Below are positions 1-8,415 of a stretch of DNA of 23,815 nt, one piece after another. The notes beneath the pieces are model-generated. The model was not told where the DNA came from and made no database searches. It saw only the letters and a list, made by a program, of their open reading frames with translations. The position numbers and the translations under genes are program-made. How positions within the stretch are numbered: the first letter of the stretch is position 1; each line of letters opens with the position of its first letter. This DNA comes from JBBSEZ01 sp038239195 (lineage in GTDB: Bacteria > Planctomycetota > Planctomycetia > Gemmatales > Gemmataceae): the NCBI GenBank assembly GCA_038239195.1, contig JBBSEZ010000114.1:1-23815 (forward strand), read 5' to 3'.

Positions 1-248
1 CCTGGGTAACGGATGTGAAGTACCGTTTTCCTAGGACGCAGGCCTTATCCGTCAACCCCTCAACCACTTACAGCTTCGCTCGACACTGCAACCGGGAGGG
101 ATTGAAGCCGAGTGTCAAAATCTTCATGGCGAGCCTGACGAAGCGAAAGCCGTGACTTGCGAGACGCGATAATTCGTTCTCTACGCGAACTGCTTCCGCG
201 CCAGCGACGCTCTGCTCGAATTCGCCCTGCGACGGCGTGGGGATGGCC
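1..248. other. Stretch without a recognisable gene
   Basis: I see no coding frame with a believable start and no RNA gene here. The open frames that enter this stretch on the plus strand run on across the Fae-like gene and look like its shadow. A gene ending just left of the window cannot be excluded. Confidence 0.4.
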
Positions 249-824
249 TCACAGCCCGCCCTCGAGCGCCATCTGGTGGAAGCAGTGGACCACGCTGCTC
301 TGGTTCTTCAGCAGCCAGTCGATGCCCGGCTCGTGGTGCATCGCCTTGTGGATCGCCTTGGCCGTCGCGGCCCGGTGCGTCTCGAAGAGGACGTTGAAAT
401 CGACCGCCTGGTCGAGCACGCTCGGGTCGAGCCAGACCGACACGATGATGCCCAGGTCATCGACCTTGGCCTTCGGCACGTCGCCGGCGCGGACCGCGTC
501 GAGCACGCCGTTGGCGATGGCCGCCTGTACCGTGCCCATGAGGATGTTCGTATACTTGGCGTTGTTCACCGTGACCTTGCTGACCATGACCGTGACGGGG
601 CGCACCTGCACGTCGCAGTTGAGTAGCGCGAAGACGTGCGAGTGTCCCTTGGTCTGGTTGCCGAGCAGATTGGCGATGGCGTAGCCCACCGGCCCGTCGA
701 GCTCGCCGAGCACCACCTCCGGCTCCGCCGCCGACCACGACGCCTCGGCCTCCACCAGCGCTTCGCCCGTGCGCAGGACGATCCGGCCGATCGGTTTCTT
801 CTTCTTGGCAGTCTGCTTCGCCAT
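249..824 (-). CDS. Formaldehyde-activating enzyme (Fae) family protein
   Basis: Predicted 191-residue cytoplasmic protein of the Fae family. Characterised Fae condenses formaldehyde with tetrahydromethanopterin in C1 metabolism, and planctomycetes are known to carry Fae and other H4MPT-linked genes. Visible family features are GEALVEAE (residues 20-27), an ANLLGN segment (51-56), the SKVTVNNA core and a VQAAIANGVLDAV helix, colinear with Fae. A Lys-rich N-terminus (MAKQTAKKKKP) precedes the domain. The ATG at 824 has a good Shine-Dalgarno, AGAGGAG, about 8 nt upstream. Oddity: by eye alignment the active-site His of characterised Fae falls on Glu34 (AAEPEVVLG), so activity is uncertain. The gene stands alone; no other C1 gene is adjacent. 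Family call is firm; the reaction is inferred. Confidence 0.88.
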   Translation of the reverse strand: MAKQTAKKKKPIGRIVLRTGEALVEAEASWSAAEPEVVLGELDGPVGYAIANLLGNQTKGHSHVFALLNCDVQVRPVTVMVSKVTVNNAKYTNILMGTVQAAIANGVLDAVRAGDVPKAKVDDLGIIVSVWLDPSVLDQAVDFNVLFETHRAATAKAIHKAMHHEPGIDWLLKNQSSVVHCFHQMALEGGL

Positions 825-880
825 CGCGGTTCGCTCCTCTGCTTGGATGGGACCTTGGGCGAGCGGCAGGACTTGGTTTG

Positions 881-943
881 TTGTAGGACGGCTCTCCTGA
901 GCCGTCCTCCGGGCAGGGACGGCTCAGGAGAGCCGTCCTACAA
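881..943. repeat. Perfect 27-bp inverted repeat with nested palindromes (REP-like)
   Basis: Arms 881-907 and 917-943 are perfect reverse complements around a 9-bp loop. Each arm is itself a hairpin: GGACGGCT, 6-nt loop, AGCCGTCC. It lies between the Fae-like gene and the histidine phosphatase gene, upstream of the former and downstream of the latter, both on the minus strand. No T-tract follows, so a dispersed REP-type element is more likely than a simple terminator, although it could also stop transcription. Confidence 0.8.
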
Positions 944-1038
944 GCATGCCTTTTCCTGCCGCTTGCCTTAACGTACTCTGAACTTGGGAGCCCGTCTGCC
1001 CGCGCAGAGCCGCGACCTCTCGTTGTCCCATTCCGCAC

Positions 1039-1668
1039 CTACCCGATCTCCCGCACCTCCGCCGGCACCTCGTTCAGCCGCACCGCCTCCCACGGCGCCC
1101 CCAGCTTCTCGCGCACCAGTTCGTGAACCGCCACGTTGAGCACCGGGCCGAAGTGGCGCCAGTCCGCCACCGTGTGCCCCCTCAATCGCTCCAGTAACAG
1201 CACCCGACACACGATGCCGTGCGCCACGATCGCCACCACCTGCCCGTCCAGCTCCGCCGTCAGCCGATCCCAGGCCGGCAGCAAGCGCGCGCGCAGGTCG
1301 TCGTACGACTCCGCCCCGCCGGGGGCGAAATTCGTCTCGCCGGCGATCCAGCGCCGCAGCGTCGTCGGCCAGGCGCCGTCGGCGAGCTGCGTCGGCGTCC
1401 CGCCCAGCGAGCCGACGCGCCGCTCGTGCAACTCGCTCTCGACGCGTACCGCCAGGCCCGCCGCGCGGGCGATGGGGGCGGCCGTGTCGAGCGCGCGCCG
1501 CATCCCCGAGGAGACGACCGCCGTCGGGCCGAAGGAGGCGAGGAAGGGGGCGATGGCCTCGGCCTGGCGCCGGCCGCGCTCGCTCAGCCCCACGTCCGAC
1601 TCGGCGCCGTGGAAGATCAGGGGGCTTGCGGTCTCTGCGTGGCGAAGCAATAGCACGCGCGTCGGCAT
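1039..1668 (-). CDS. Histidine phosphatase family protein (phosphoglycerate mutase-like)
   Basis: 209-residue cytoplasmic protein of the histidine phosphatase (RHG) superfamily, which removes or moves phosphate through a phospho-His intermediate. The N-terminus reads TRVLLLRHAET, giving the catalytic Arg9-His10 pair. SSGMRRALDTA (53-63) supplies the phosphate-binding Arg, Glu82 in ELHERR is the likely acid, and VAIVAHG holds the second His (His150). The substrate cannot be read from sequence; SixA-, CobC- and PhoE-type activities are all possible. The open frame extends upstream to about 2127, but the conserved RHG start places the real ATG at 1668; the longer part runs antisense to the S41-like gene. 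It is divergent from that gene with a 100-bp gap, a weak ribosome site and no convincing promoter. Confidence 0.9.
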   Translation of the reverse strand: MPTRVLLLRHAETASPLIFHGAESDVGLSERGRRQAEAIAPFLASFGPTAVVSSGMRRALDTAAPIARAAGLAVRVESELHERRVGSLGGTPTQLADGAWPTTLRRWIAGETNFAPGGAESYDDLRARLLPAWDRLTAELDGQVVAIVAHGIVCRVLLLERLRGHTVADWRHFGPVLNVAVHELVREKLGAPWEAVRLNEVPAEVREIG

Positions 1669-1768
1669 GGGTGGGGCCTTGGCGGGAGGTTGGCCTTCTG
1701 CTGCGGGCGGACTTCCCATAGAGTATCGCGCCGCGGGACGACCGTTCGGAACCAGGGAGGGCCTGTAC

Positions 1769-3370
1769 GTGCGAAAGACTCTTGTCCTGTTCGCGGTCTT
1801 GCTGGCGCCCGGCCTGGCGGCCGCCCCCATCCCGGTCCCTGCCCCCGCGCCCGACAAGCTCGATCCCGCCGCCCGCGCCGCTGCCGCCAAGGGGTTTGCC
1901 CAGCAACTCCTCCACGTCGTCGAGCAGGTCGCCGAGCAGTACGTCCGCCCGGTGTCGCGCGAGGACCTGGTCCACGCCGCCCTCGTCGGGCTGTACGAGG
2001 CGGCCCGCAAGCCCGTCCCGCGCGACCTCAAGGCCCGCATCCAGCGCAACGCCACCCGCTCCATCTCGACGGAATGGGGGCCTCTCCCCGTCCCGCCCCC
2101 CGGCAGCGACGATCCGCTCCTCGGCATTGTGCGCGAGGCGCACCGGCAAGTCGCAGCCGCAGAGTCTCTGCAAGGCCAGAACGCCCTGCTCGTTTGCTCC
2201 CAGGGGATGGCGCGGGCGCTCGACCCCTACTCCGCCGTCGTCACGGCCGAGGAGCAGCAGCGCGCGCTCGGCCTCGACGCCGAGTGCGACGGCGTCGGCC
2301 TCGAGGTCAAGCCAACCGGCACCATCGAGATCGTCCACCTCGGCGGCCCTGCCCAGCGCGCCGGACTGCGCCCCGGCGACGTCATCACGCACCTCGACGG
2401 CAAGGCGTTCGCTTCGGCCCCGGCGGACCTGCGCGAGGTCGTGCGCAACCGCCGCCCGCCCGTCGGCCTTGCTCCCCTCGTCCCCAGCGAGAAAGACCTC
2501 GTCCCGGAAGCGGAGCTGGCCCCCGTGCGCGTGACCTTTCGCCGACCGGCCGAGAAGAAGGCGCGGACCGCGGTGCTCCAGCCGACGCGCTTCCGCCCCG
2601 AGACCGTGCTGGGCGTGCGCCGCCACGCGGACGGCTGCTGGGACTACTGGTTCGACAAGAAGAAGCGGATCGCCCACGTGCGCATCGCGACGCTGGCGCG
2701 CGGCACGGCCGACGAGCTCCGCGCCGTGCTCGCCGAGTTGAGCGAGGTCAAACTGAACGGCCTGGTGCTCGACCTGCGCTGGTGCCCCGGCGGCTACCTC
2801 AACGAGGCCGTGGACGTGGCCGAGATGTTCCTCGGCGAGGGGACCGTGGCGACGGTGAAGTCGCGGGCTCGCGAGGCGACCGTCTATCGCAGCACGAACT
2901 ACGGCAAGTTCCGGGGCTTCCCGCTGGTGGTGCTGGTCAACGGCGAGACGCTGGGCGGGGCGGAGCTGATCGCGGCCGCGTTGCAGGACCACGGCCGGGC
3001 GGTGGTCGTCGGCCAGCGCACCCGAGGCAAGGCCAGCGTGCAGACCCCGCTCGCCCTCGGCCCGCCTGGCGTGGCGCTCAAGCTGACGAGCGGGACGTTC
3101 GTCCGCCCGAGCGGCAAGAACCTGCATCGGTTCCCGGCCAGCAAGATCGACGACGAATGGGGCGTCGTGCCCGACGAGGGCGGCGAGCTACGCCTCTCGG
3201 CCGACCTCGGCAAGCAGCTGCGCCAGTGGTGGCTCGACCTGTCGCTGCGCCCCGGCGCCTCGCGCGAGCGACTGACGCTCGACGACCCCGGCGCCGACCC
3301 GCAGCGCCAGACGGCGCTGGGGGCCCTGCGCGAGCCGCCCGGCCGCAAGGTGCGGGCGCAGGCCAGGTGA
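1769..3370 (+). CDS. S41 (C-terminal processing) peptidase-like protein with PDZ domain, nucleophile missing
   Basis: 533-residue exported protein. The GTG at 1769 is chosen because AGGGAGG lies 8 nt upstream and it opens a signal peptide (VRKTLVLFAVLLAPGLAAAP). A PDZ domain lies around residues 170-225 (GLRPGDVITHLDGKAF). The S41 core runs from about 300 to 480: AHVRIATL, LVLDLRWCPGGYL, PLVVLVNGETLGGAELIAAAL, then RGKASVQ. The S41 general-base Lys is present (Lys421), but the residue 25 positions before it, where the nucleophile Ser sits in Prc/CtpA, is Gly396. It may therefore be a non-catalytic peptide-binding protein, or it may use another residue. Location is inferred to be periplasmic or surface. 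The first 150 residues after the signal are helical and not recognised. Confidence 0.85.
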   Translation: MRKTLVLFAVLLAPGLAAAPIPVPAPAPDKLDPAARAAAAKGFAQQLLHVVEQVAEQYVRPVSREDLVHAALVGLYEAARKPVPRDLKARIQRNATRSISTEWGPLPVPPPGSDDPLLGIVREAHRQVAAAESLQGQNALLVCSQGMARALDPYSAVVTAEEQQRALGLDAECDGVGLEVKPTGTIEIVHLGGPAQRAGLRPGDVITHLDGKAFASAPADLREVVRNRRPPVGLAPLVPSEKDLVPEAELAPVRVTFRRPAEKKARTAVLQPTRFRPETVLGVRRHADGCWDYWFDKKKRIAHVRIATLARGTADELRAVLAELSEVKLNGLVLDLRWCPGGYLNEAVDVAEMFLGEGTVATVKSRAREATVYRSTNYGKFRGFPLVVLVNGETLGGAELIAAALQDHGRAVVVGQRTRGKASVQTPLALGPPGVALKLTSGTFVRPSGKNLHRFPASKIDDEWGVVPDEGGELRLSADLGKQLRQWWLDLSLRPGASRERLTLDDPGADPQRQTALGALREPPGRKVRAQAR

Positions 3371-3413
3371 CGGGCCCTCCGGCGCGCTGTCGGAAAGCGC
3401 GACAGGTGGCGAG

Positions 3414-3456
3414 CCGAAGGCGAGCAGCCGGCTTTATGCCGGCGGCTCGCCTTCGG
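3414..3456. repeat. 43-nt REP-like hairpin between S41-like and patatin genes
   Basis: Outer arms CCGAAGGCGAGC (3414-3425) and GCTCGCCTTCGG (3445-3456) pair perfectly. After a single 1x1 mismatch, an inner GCCGGC pair (3427-3432 and 3438-3443) closes a TTTAT loop. It starts 44 bp after the S41-like stop, so it may end that transcript, but there is no T-tract. Its sequence is unlike the 881-943 palindrome, so it would be a different repeat family. Confidence 0.75.
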
Positions 3457-3568
3457 TGCCGTTTCCAGGCATTCCTCGTATCCTACTCTCGAATGTTGCA
3501 GTCTCGGCACGGACCTTGCCGGTGTTCGTCGCGGAAGCGACCGTCGCGCTCACCGGAGGCGCCTGCCC

Positions 3569-6500
3569 ATGCCGCAACGCGGAGTGCCGTTCGAGACCGT
3601 CCTGGCCCAAGAGCTTGCCGCGATCCGCCAGCGCCGCGAACTGGTCCACGGCAAGAACAACAACCTCCACAGCGCGTCGGGGGGCGATGCCGGGCTGACG
3701 CCCCTTCAGGAGGCGCGGCGCGCGGCCCTGGCCGACGACCTGGTCGGCCTGGCGTTCTCGGGGGGCGGCATTCGCAGCGGGACCTTCAACCTCGGCATCT
3801 TGCAGGCCCTCGCCAGCCTGGGCCTGCTGACGCGCTTCGATTATCTCTCGACCGTCTCCGGCGGCGGTTACATCGCCGGCTGGCTGGCGGCCTGGGTGCG
3901 GCGCGAGAACGTCCCGGAGGCGGCCCCTCTACCCGAAGGCCAGACGGCCCTCCACAACGTCGAGCGCCAGCTCAGCCCCAACCGCATCGGGCAAGCAAAG
4001 GCCACGCGCCCGCTGAAACTGCCGGGCGCGGGCCTCCTGGACGAGACACCGGACCTTGCGAGCGCCAACGCCCCCGCTTGCATCCGCGAGGAAGAGCCCG
4101 AGCCGGTCCGCCACCTGCGCGCCTTCAGCCGCTACCTCGCCCCCAAGGCGGGGCTGCTCTCGGCGGACTTCTGGACGCTCCTGTCGATCTACCTCCGCAA
4201 CTTGCTCATCAACGCCCTCGTCCTGGTCCCCGTCCTCCTCGCCGTCGTGCTGGGCGGGCGCTTCCTCCTCTGGTCGTTCACCGTCACCTGCCCCGAGGAA
4301 GTCGGCCGCTGGGTGGTCTTCTTCTTCTGGGTCGCCCTGATGGGCGTCCCCTTCGCCTGCTTTTCCCGGCAGAGGCGCCTGTTCCGAGGCAGCACGCAGG
4401 GCCAGCAAGGCGCCCACCACCTCCACGAACACCGGGGCCCCGAATGGAGCTGGCGCAAGGTGTTCTGGTTCATCGTCATCCCGTTGCTCCTGGCCGCCGT
4501 GGTCGGCACCTGGTCGTTCGGGGTCGATCCCACCAGCGTCCCGCAGCGGGCCGCAGGCGCGGAAGGGGGCGAGCGCCGCCCGGAGCAGGACGAATCCCAC
4601 TCGCGCTTGCCCGGCAAGCTTCGCCCGAAGGTGGGCAGCGCGGAGCGCGAAGCACGCGAAGATTTCCACGAACGATACCGCAGGCCCATCGGCTGGGCCG
4701 TTGCCGGGTGCGTCCTCGCCCTGCTCGGCCTGCTGGGCTGGGCCCTCTTCCGGGCCGGCTTCCGGCCCAGCTTCTGGGCCAGCTGCGTGGCGGTGGTACT
4801 CGGGCTCCTTCTGCTGACGGTCGTGGTCTTCGTCTATCCCACTTTGCCAGGTGTCGTGGGGCTGCCTTCCGCGGAAAGGCCCGTCGCCTGGGCAAGGGGC
4901 CTGTTCGCCTCCCTCTTCGCCCGGGCCGTGCGTGCCCGCCGGACGATCGCCTTCGTCGCCCTGCTCTTGTACGTCCTCTGCTTCCTGGGCGCCTTGCTCT
5001 GGTGCCTGGCGCGCGCCGGCTTCGAGCGGGTCGCGCGCCAGACCGCCTTGGTGCTCCTCCTCCTTGCGGCCCTGGCGTTCGCGGGCAGCTACGCCTTGCA
5101 CGTCGGGTGGGGGCACGGCCTCCCCACGTGGCCGCGCATGACGCTTTCGTTCTTCCTCCTCTCCCTGTTCCTGACTTTACCGATCTCCCCCCTCGTCTAC
5201 GGGCTCGGCAGCCGCACGCTCCGCCTCGTCCTGGCGGGCGCCTGTATGGGCTTGGTGCTGGGCCTCGGCTTCGGGGTGACGCTCTACAAGGTCCTCCTGG
5301 ACTTTTCCACCCCCGCCTCCGCGGAGTGGTTCCCCTACGCGCCCTACTTCAACGTGACGTTCGGCCCCCCGCTGTTCCTGCTGACGTTCCTGATCGCCGC
5401 CTACGCCGAGGCCGCCCTCGCCGGCCGCGACCTGACCGAATACGAGCGCGAGTGGCGCTCCCGCCTGGGGGCCTTGCTGCTGCGCACCGCCGCGGCCTGG
5501 CTGGTCTTCTTCGTCGTCACCCTCTACCTACCGTTCGCCCTCGACCAACTCAAAGGCCGGTACTCGCATTACACGGCCCTCATCAACTGGGGGCTCGTGC
5601 TGAGCTGGCTGCTCTCGACCCTCGGCGGGGCGCTGGCCGGCCGCTCCCCGCGCGCCGCCGAAGGGGGCCCCAGCGGCGGGCAGGTAGTCGCCCTGCTCAT
5701 CGCCCTCGCCCCGCCCCTGTTCCTGATCGGCCTGCTCACCCTCCTCTCCCTGGCCGTCAGCGCCCTCCCCGGCCTGGACAACCCGAGCCCCCCAACCGAT
5801 TTCCTCGAACGCGCTCAGGCCCCCCAATGGGCCGCGGGGGCGGGGTGGTTGGCGGCCTGCGCCGCCGCGGGCTTCCTCGTGTCGATCCTCGTCAACGTGA
5901 ACCTGTTCTCCCTGCACGCCCTCTATGCCAACCGCCTGACGCGCTGCTACCTCGGCGCCTCGCGCTGCAAACAGCCGCCCACGCCCGGGGCGCCGGCGAA
6001 CCTGGGCGGCGAGAGGCGCCGCGCCAACGCCTTCACCGGCTTCGACCCCGACGACGACATGCCCCTCGCCTGCCTGCGGATCGACCCGCGTTCCATCCGG
6101 TCGGAGGAACACCGCGAGCGCTTTCCCCACCCCTACCTGGGCCCCTACCCGCTCTTCAACACGTCCCTGAACCTGGTCGCCGCCGACGAACTGGCGCTCC
6201 AGGACCGCAAGGGCGAGTCGTTTGTCCTGACTCCAGACTTCTGCGGCAGTCAGATCACGGGCTACGCCACCACCCCCGACGCCCGCGACACCATCGGCAA
6301 CCTGTCCCTGGGCCGCGTGATCGCCCTTTCCGGGGCCGCTGCCGACCCCAACATGAGCTTCCACCAATCTCCCTCGCTCACCGCCCTGATGACGGCGCTC
6401 AACCTTCGCCTGGGCCGTTGGGTCGAAAACCCGCGCTCGCCCGAGGACGAGGGCTGGTTTGCCGACCTGGGCCACCGGGACTCGAACGTGATAGCCTGGC

Positions 6501-8215
6501 TGCGCGGCGAGGACGCCCGCGGCGACGAGTGGGGGGCGTATAGCCCGCGCTTCGGCGGGCTGCTCTGGGACGAACTGATCGGCAACACCAACGAGCACGG
6601 GCGCTACGTCCACCTGACCGACGGCGGACACTTCGAGAACCTCGGCGTCTACGAGTTGGTGCGCCGCCGCTGTCGCTTCATCGTGGTATGCGACGCCGCC
6701 GAGGACGCGCTCGACGCCTCCGAGAACCTCGCCAACATGATGCGCCTGGTGCGCACCGACTTCGGCATCTCCATCGAGATCGACACGTCGCCCATCCGCA
6801 AGGAAGGGCCCGACGGCCTGAGCCGCTGGCACGTCGCCATCGGCGCCATCCGCTACGACGAGGTCGATCCGAACGCCGTCGCCGGGACGCTCGTGTTCAT
6901 CCGCTCGTCCCTGACGGGCGACGAGCCCGCCGACCTGCGCAACTATGCCGCGACGCACCCCGACTTCCCGCACCGCTCCACGGGCGACCAGTTTTTCACG
7001 GAGGAACAGTTCGAGAGCTATCGCGCCCTGGGCCACCACGTGGGCCGGGCGGTCTTCGCCGACGCGGTCGAGCAGATGAGCGGCCGGAGGCTCCGCGAGC
7101 AAACCCGCAGCCTGTTCGCCAACTTGCGCCGGCGCTGGTTCCCGCCCCCGCCCAACCTCGACGAGCGCTACACGGCGGCGGCCATCCAGATCAACCAGTT
7201 CCTGGAGGGCCAGCGCGACAACGAGCACCTGCGCTGGTTGAGCCTGGAGACCTACCCCGAGTTGGCCTACCTGAGCGGCCAGGGATGGCTGGTCCCCCAA
7301 TGGCCCCCGGCGGGCGCGGACCTCGAGGGCCCGCCGCCCGCTCCCATGCCCGAGAAGCGCGACGCGATCGCCGAACTGCATGCCCTGGAGCAGGCGCTAC
7401 AGACCATGGAACTGGCCTGGCTGGGCATTCGCCTGGACGGCTACCACGCCCACCCGATGAACCGCGGCTGGATGAACCTGTTCCGCCGCTGGAGTACCTC
7501 GCCGGCCTTCTATCGCTTCTGGCCGATCCTGCGCGGCCGTCACAGCAAGGACTTCGTCCGCTTCTGCGAACGTGCCCTCAACCTGTCCGAGTTGCCCGTC
7601 AAGGCCGTGCGCCTCGATCGCGTCCGCGCCGCCCTCAAGGGCGACCGCTTCTTCCGCGCGGTCTGCCAGCCGCTCAACCAGGAGCTGTTTCGCGAATGGG
7701 CCGGCGTGCTGCCCGACTTCGCCAGGCCGCTGGAGGTCCGGCCGCAGGAGTACCTGCTCGAAGTGATGCGTCGGGCGGAGCACTTCGCGGCGGGCCGGGG
7801 CGCCCGGTCCCCCATCTGGGTGCTCGCCACGGGCCAGGCGGGGAGCGAGCCTGGCCTCGACCCCGCCTGGGAGCCGGGCGATTTCCCGCAGGGCATCGCC
7901 CTGGCCTACCCCAAGGACGAGCCGAAAAGGCCCAAGGGCAGCGAGCTGTTCTTCTGGGTGCGCGGCGCCTACCGCACCCTCGGGCTGGGCCGTGGCACGC
8001 TCGGGCCCATCCTCGACCAGCTCGACGAGGAATTCGGCCCGGCGTGGGACCACGTCGTCACGCGCTTCCCCGGCGTGGGGAGCGGCGCCAGCGACCGGCT
8101 CCAGCGCACCTTGTGGACGGCGTTCTTCCACGACTACGACTTCTTGCGGCGTACTCCCGTTCGCGTGGGGCAGGTCGTCGATGAGGTGTTGGAGCGCCGG
8201 CTCCCGAGTCGCTGA
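3569..8215 (+). CDS. Large patatin-like phospholipase with inserted polytopic membrane domain
   Basis: 1548-residue protein, far longer than typical patatins (300-400). ATG at 3569 has GGAGG 9 nt upstream. The patatin parts are split. The oxyanion loop GGGIRS (65-70) and nucleophile motif TVSGG with Ser97 (a GxSxG variant with Thr first) lie at the N-terminus. The catalytic Asp motif DGG with Asp1018 (TDGGHFENLGVYEL) lies about 920 residues later. Between them I count roughly 14 hydrophobic segments from about 210 to 785, then a soluble stretch. The C-terminal 500 residues after the Asp motif are soluble and not recognised. Family role: acyl hydrolysis of lipids at a Ser-Asp dyad, here probably at the inner membrane. 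Substrate unknown. It appears monocistronic, with hairpins after the stop codon. Confidence 0.88.
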   Translation: MPQRGVPFETVLAQELAAIRQRRELVHGKNNNLHSASGGDAGLTPLQEARRAALADDLVGLAFSGGGIRSGTFNLGILQALASLGLLTRFDYLSTVSGGGYIAGWLAAWVRRENVPEAAPLPEGQTALHNVERQLSPNRIGQAKATRPLKLPGAGLLDETPDLASANAPACIREEEPEPVRHLRAFSRYLAPKAGLLSADFWTLLSIYLRNLLINALVLVPVLLAVVLGGRFLLWSFTVTCPEEVGRWVVFFFWVALMGVPFACFSRQRRLFRGSTQGQQGAHHLHEHRGPEWSWRKVFWFIVIPLLLAAVVGTWSFGVDPTSVPQRAAGAEGGERRPEQDESHSRLPGKLRPKVGSAEREAREDFHERYRRPIGWAVAGCVLALLGLLGWALFRAGFRPSFWASCVAVVLGLLLLTVVVFVYPTLPGVVGLPSAERPVAWARGLFASLFARAVRARRTIAFVALLLYVLCFLGALLWCLARAGFERVARQTALVLLLLAALAFAGSYALHVGWGHGLPTWPRMTLSFFLLSLFLTLPISPLVYGLGSRTLRLVLAGACMGLVLGLGFGVTLYKVLLDFSTPASAEWFPYAPYFNVTFGPPLFLLTFLIAAYAEAALAGRDLTEYEREWRSRLGALLLRTAAAWLVFFVVTLYLPFALDQLKGRYSHYTALINWGLVLSWLLSTLGGALAGRSPRAAEGGPSGGQVVALLIALAPPLFLIGLLTLLSLAVSALPGLDNPSPPTDFLERAQAPQWAAGAGWLAACAAAGFLVSILVNVNLFSLHALYANRLTRCYLGASRCKQPPTPGAPANLGGERRRANAFTGFDPDDDMPLACLRIDPRSIRSEEHRERFPHPYLGPYPLFNTSLNLVAADELALQDRKGESFVLTPDFCGSQITGYATTPDARDTIGNLSLGRVIALSGAAADPNMSFHQSPSLTALMTALNLRLGRWVENPRSPEDEGWFADLGHRDSNVIAWLRGEDARGDEWGAYSPRFGGLLWDELIGNTNEHGRYVHLTDGGHFENLGVYELVRRRCRFIVVCDAAEDALDASENLANMMRLVRTDFGISIEIDTSPIRKEGPDGLSRWHVAIGAIRYDEVDPNAVAGTLVFIRSSLTGDEPADLRNYAATHPDFPHRSTGDQFFTEEQFESYRALGHHVGRAVFADAVEQMSGRRLREQTRSLFANLRRRWFPPPPNLDERYTAAAIQINQFLEGQRDNEHLRWLSLETYPELAYLSGQGWLVPQWPPAGADLEGPPPAPMPEKRDAIAELHALEQALQTMELAWLGIRLDGYHAHPMNRGWMNLFRRWSTSPAFYRFWPILRGRHSKDFVRFCERALNLSELPVKAVRLDRVRAALKGDRFFRAVCQPLNQELFREWAGVLPDFARPLEVRPQEYLLEVMRRAEHFAAGRGARSPIWVLATGQAGSEPGLDPAWEPGDFPQGIALAYPKDEPKRPKGSELFFWVRGAYRTLGLGRGTLGPILDQLDEEFGPAWDHVVTRFPGVGSGASDRLQRTLWTAFFHDYDFLRRTPVRVGQVVDEVLERRLPSR

Positions 8216-8252
8216 CCCGGAGCGCGACGGGCTCGTGGCAAGGCGCTCCGGG
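8216..8252 (+). terminator. Hairpin directly after the patatin stop codon
   Basis: CCCGGAGCGC (8216-8225) and GCGCTCCGGG (8243-8252) form a perfect 10-bp stem with a 17-nt loop, beginning right after the TGA at 8213-8215. There is no T-tract, so this is a candidate only. Confidence 0.4.
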
Positions 8253-8260
8253 AGGGGCTT

Positions 8261-8284
8261 GCGAGCGCCAGCTCGCCCGCTTTT
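8261..8284 (+). terminator. Second hairpin followed by TTTT
   Basis: GCGAGC (8261-8266), loop GCCA, GCTCGC (8271-8276), then CCGC and TTTT at 8281-8284. A short stem with a near T-run suits a weak intrinsic terminator between the patatin and nuclease genes. Confidence 0.4.
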
Positions 8285-8313
8285 GGCTTCGGGATGCAAT
8301 CGGTGCGTAGGAT
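8283..8313 (+). promoter_or_regulatory. Possible promoter for the nuclease-inhibitor pair
   Basis: TTGGCT (8283-8288) and TAGGAT (8308-8313) are separated by 19 bp, about 100 bp before the nuclease ATG. The match to the sigma70 consensus is modest and the spacing is long. Confidence 0.25.
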
Positions 8314-8415
8314 GGGATGGGCCGGCCTTGCCTCGGTCGAGGCGCTCGCCCGCTCAGAGGGCGCGAGGGCATGTCTTCCTTCGCCCCAGGGTTTCTTTCC
8401 AAGGAGGCCACTTCC

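Noticed and set aside
1690..6543. Very long Arg/Pro-rich open frame on the plus strand
   Set aside because: It crosses two well-supported genes in another frame, has no family features, and has the Arg/Pro/Gly-rich make-up of out-of-frame high-GC DNA.
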